Shown in pieces: positions 7,705 through 8,552 of a stretch of 8,552 nucleotides of DNA (position 1 is the first letter of the stretch; every line of letters begins with the position of its first letter). The position numbers were made by a program, and so were the translations under genes. This DNA is from Flavihumibacter sp. (GTDB taxonomy: Bacteria > Bacteroidota > Bacteroidia > Chitinophagales > Chitinophagaceae): assembly GCA_025455285.1 (NCBI GenBank), contig JALOMU010000142.1:1-8552 (forward strand), written 5' to 3'. The notes under the pieces are model-generated. The model saw only the letters and a list, made by a program, of their open reading frames with translations, did no database searches and was not told the origin of the DNA.

Positions 7705-7725
7705 TCAACTCTGCAATTTAGGCAT
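7705..7725 (-). other. Six-codon leader mini-ORF with a perfect Shine-Dalgarno, before the antiterminator gene
   Basis: ATG at 7725 reads Met-Pro-Lys-Leu-Gln-Ser then TGA (7707-7705). It is preceded by AGGAGG (7738-7733) at 7-nt spacing, the best Shine-Dalgarno match noticed in the window. The stop overlaps the alternative TTG start (7708) of the antiterminator gene and lies 14 nt before its ATG (7690). It may be a leader peptide that couples translation to the gene that follows, or AGGAGG may simply be chance or serve a different start. No homologue could be searched. Confidence 0.35.
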
Positions 7726-7778
7726 AGCTTCGCCTCCTCAGTCCCATTGGCCTGAATTTTTCCTTACCCACTTGCAAT

Positions 7779-7818
7779 AAAAAAGGCAAGGAAGCCCTTT
7801 GTTCGAACTCCTTGCCTT
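7779..7818 (-). terminator. Strong intrinsic terminator in the leader of the antiterminator operon
   Basis: Transcribed on the minus strand, AAGGCAAGGA (7818-7809) pairs perfectly with TCCTTGCCTT (7792-7783) across a 16-nt loop. The downstream arm runs into six T (7784-7779). There is no T run on the other side, so it works on this strand only. It lies 133 nt after the stop of the acetyltransferase gene and about 90 nt before the antiterminator gene. It could therefore end the upstream unit, attenuate the downstream one, or do both. Confidence 0.85.
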
Positions 7819-7834
7819 CAACAAAATTATGTTG
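7819..7834 (-). promoter_or_regulatory. Small hairpin abutting the terminator
   Basis: CAACA (7834-7830) and TGTTG (7823-7819) can pair over a 6-nt loop, directly against the base of the terminator stem. A second TGTTG at 7855-7851, next to the ops-like core, could compete for the same CAACA arm. These alternatives could form a simple switch or a pause hairpin, but five A/T-rich pairs is weak evidence. Confidence 0.3.
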
Positions 7835-7843
7835 TAATCAGAT

Positions 7844-7851
7844 CTACCGCC
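7844..7851 (-). promoter_or_regulatory. ops-like element core (GGCGGTAG) in the leader
   Basis: The minus strand reads GGCGGTAGATCT at 7851-7840. Its first eight bases equal the invariant core of the enterobacterial ops element (GGCGGTAGCGTG in E. coli), the pausing and RfaH-loading site in leaders of capsule and LPS operons. The bases after the core differ: the C that closes the second pair of the ops hairpin is A here. It lies within the untranslated leader of an RfaH/UpxY-like gene and ends 25 nt before the terminator stem. I saw no other copy in the window. Confidence 0.5.
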
Positions 7852-7928
7852 AACAATGCCAGCACTTGATTCACAGGTTGAATTTTAAGGGTCCTCGCAA
7901 TGGTGGTGGGTACTTCACCATTCATTAA

Positions 7929-7936
7929 CAAATATA
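7929..7936 (-). promoter_or_regulatory. Candidate Bacteroidota -7 promoter element for the antiterminator operon
   Basis: TATATTTG on the minus strand matches the TAnnTTTG -7 consensus of the primary sigma factor of this phylum exactly. It lies 14 nt past the acetyltransferase stop, in the only sizeable intergenic gap. I do not see a clear TTTG/TTG -33 box at the expected distance, so the call is moderate. Transcription would begin near 7922 and give a leader of about 230 nt containing the ops-like core and the terminator. Confidence 0.5.
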
Positions 7937-7950
7937 GGGGAAAACTACTA

Positions 7951-8460
7951 TTAGACAGGTTGCTTGTCTACGCTATTCCCTTCTTTATCAACCCATCCAA
8001 TCTGCCTTGCCGGATTGCCTACCACTTTCGCATATGGAGGCACATCCCGGGTTACTACCGCACCTGCACCCACCAAAGCAAATGCTCCGATCCGAATACC
8101 GCATACGATGGTGGCATTCGCCCCGATACTGGCTCCTTTCCCTATGATGGTGGGTTTAAATTCCTGCTTACGTTCTATAAATGCCCGGGGATTGATCACA
8201 TTAGTAAAAACTACCGAGGGTCCGATGAATACCTCTTCCTCCAGTTGCACTCCATTGTATAGCGATACATTATTCTGAATCTTGCATCCATTCCCGATGC
8301 TGACCTGGTTGTCAACAAACACGTTCTGCCCCAGTATGCAGTTTCCACCCACCCTGGCATCTGGCATCAGGTGACAAAAATGCCAGATCCGGGTACCTTC
8401 TCCAATTTTAGCCCCTCTGTCAATAACTGCTGTGGCATGAATGCTAACTCCCGGATACAT
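7951..8460 (-). CDS. WbpD/WlbB-like sugar acyltransferase (left-handed beta-helix)
   Basis: The 169-residue product from ATG 8460 is built of hexapeptide repeats (for example IGEGTRIWHFCHLM, 19-32; IGNGCKIQNNVSLYNG, 55-70; IGKGASIGANATIVCG, 106-121; VGAGAVVT, 130-137). It carries the family signature VFTNVINPR (84-92) and closes with YAKVVGNPARQIGW (143-156). These match trimeric acetyl-CoA-dependent transferases that N-acetylate UDP-linked 3-amino sugars or related dTDP sugars in the cytoplasm. The amino-sugar substrate is inferred; an O-acetyl acceptor remains possible. I prefer 8460 because GGAAGAAG precedes it at close range and homologues begin only a few residues before H-x-TAVID. In-frame alternatives are ATG 8475 (five residues more) and GTG 8508, which is upstream of the candidate promoter box. 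It appears to be its own unit or the last gene of one, separated from the wza operon by the terminator. Confidence 0.9.
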   Translation of the reverse strand: MYPGVSIHATAVIDRGAKIGEGTRIWHFCHLMPDARVGGNCILGQNVFVDNQVSIGNGCKIQNNVSLYNGVQLEEEVFIGPSVVFTNVINPRAFIERKQEFKPTIIGKGASIGANATIVCGIRIGAFALVGAGAVVTRDVPPYAKVVGNPARQIGWVDKEGNSVDKQPV

Positions 8461-8489
8461 TTGAGCTTCTTCCATGTGGTGGATTTTAA

Positions 8490-8523
8490 CAAATATGCTA
8501 ATTTTCACACTAAATCAAGCAAA
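8490..8523 (-). promoter_or_regulatory. Candidate promoter for the acetyltransferase gene
   Basis: The minus strand carries CATATTTG (8497-8490), one mismatch from the TAnnTTTG -7 box. Upstream are TTTG (8523-8520, 22-nt spacer) and CTTG (8519-8516, 18-nt spacer) as possible -33 boxes. Initiation near 8483 would leave a short leader before ATG 8460 and exclude the GTG start at 8508. The A/T-rich context makes chance matches likely. Confidence 0.4.
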
Positions 8524-8552
8524 TTGACAGCCAACCAACTCTCTGCTGCTGC

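Noticed and set aside
7691..7708. TTG at 7708 as the start of the antiterminator gene
   Set aside because: The ATG at 7690 fits the usual N-terminus of the family; TTG would add six residues without family support, though it cannot be excluded.
7709..7782. A second promoter between the terminator and the antiterminator gene (CTAAATTG at 7720-7713)
   Set aside because: It lacks one T of the TTTG half of the -7 box and has no convincing -33 partner, so the box at 7936-7929 is preferred.
7801..7808. GTTCGAAC, resembling the T-arm of a tRNA or an attachment-site core
   Set aside because: It sits in the loop of the terminator; no acceptor, D or anticodon arm surrounds it and there is no integrase nearby.
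7952..7970. Inverted repeat TAGACA/TGTCTA at the end of the acetyltransferase gene
   Set aside because: The stem is only six pairs, mostly A/T, and is followed by just TTTT after a gap; it is too weak to call a terminator beside the strong one at 7779-7818.
8476..8508. GTG at 8508 as the start of the acetyltransferase
   Set aside because: The extra residues resemble no family N-terminus and the stretch contains the candidate -7 box.

Overview
This window reads as part of a surface-polysaccharide (capsule, exopolysaccharide or O-antigen) locus from a member of the Bacteroidota, probably a Chitinophagaceae-like bacterium. The evidence is moderate GC, two hexamers of the TAnnTTTG (-7) promoter type used by this phylum, an UpxY/RfaH-like NusG paralogue placed directly before wza and wzc, and the overall style of the proteins. 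The genus assignment is inference. Every gene I can support lies on the minus strand, so transcription runs from high to low coordinates. I see no mobile element, CRISPR array, rRNA or tRNA.

Region by region, in transcription order. (1) 8460-7951 encodes a left-handed beta-helix sugar O/N-acetyltransferase of the WbpD/WlbB type, with a candidate promoter just upstream. (2) 7950-7691 is a roughly 260-nt control region. It holds a -7-like box (7936-7929), an exact copy of the 8-nt core of the enterobacterial ops element (GGCGGTAG, 7851-7844), then only 25 nt later a strong intrinsic terminator (7818-7779), then a six-codon mini-ORF behind a perfect AGGAGG. (3) 7690-7190 is the NusG-like antiterminator. 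(4) 7155-6352 is the Wza-like outer-membrane export lipoprotein and 6342-3979 the Wzc-like chain-length regulator fused to a tyrosine kinase. (5) 3982-2972 and 2997-2287 are the membrane and ATPase halves of a PglK-like ABC flippase, split into two frames at a run of eight T. (6) 2268-739 is an HMGL-type (DRE-TIM) aldolase fused to an unassigned Rossmann-like domain. (7) 732 to the window edge is a KdsB-like CMP-sugar synthetase.

From 7690 to 1 the genes are separated by at most 34 nt or overlap, so they look like one operon. The likely logic is as follows: the antiterminator lets polymerase pass the leader terminator and travel the long operon; the aldolase and cytidylyltransferase make and activate a 3-deoxy-2-keto sugar acid; the acetyltransferase decorates an amino sugar; the ABC protein flips a lipid-linked glycan; Wzc and Wza control length and export the chain.

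The points most worth a second look are the ops-like element plus terminator in the leader of a Bacteroidota NusG paralogue, the frame-split flippase with an unusually short linker, and the aldolase-fusion/cytidylyltransferase pair, which may define an unusual ulosonic-acid route.
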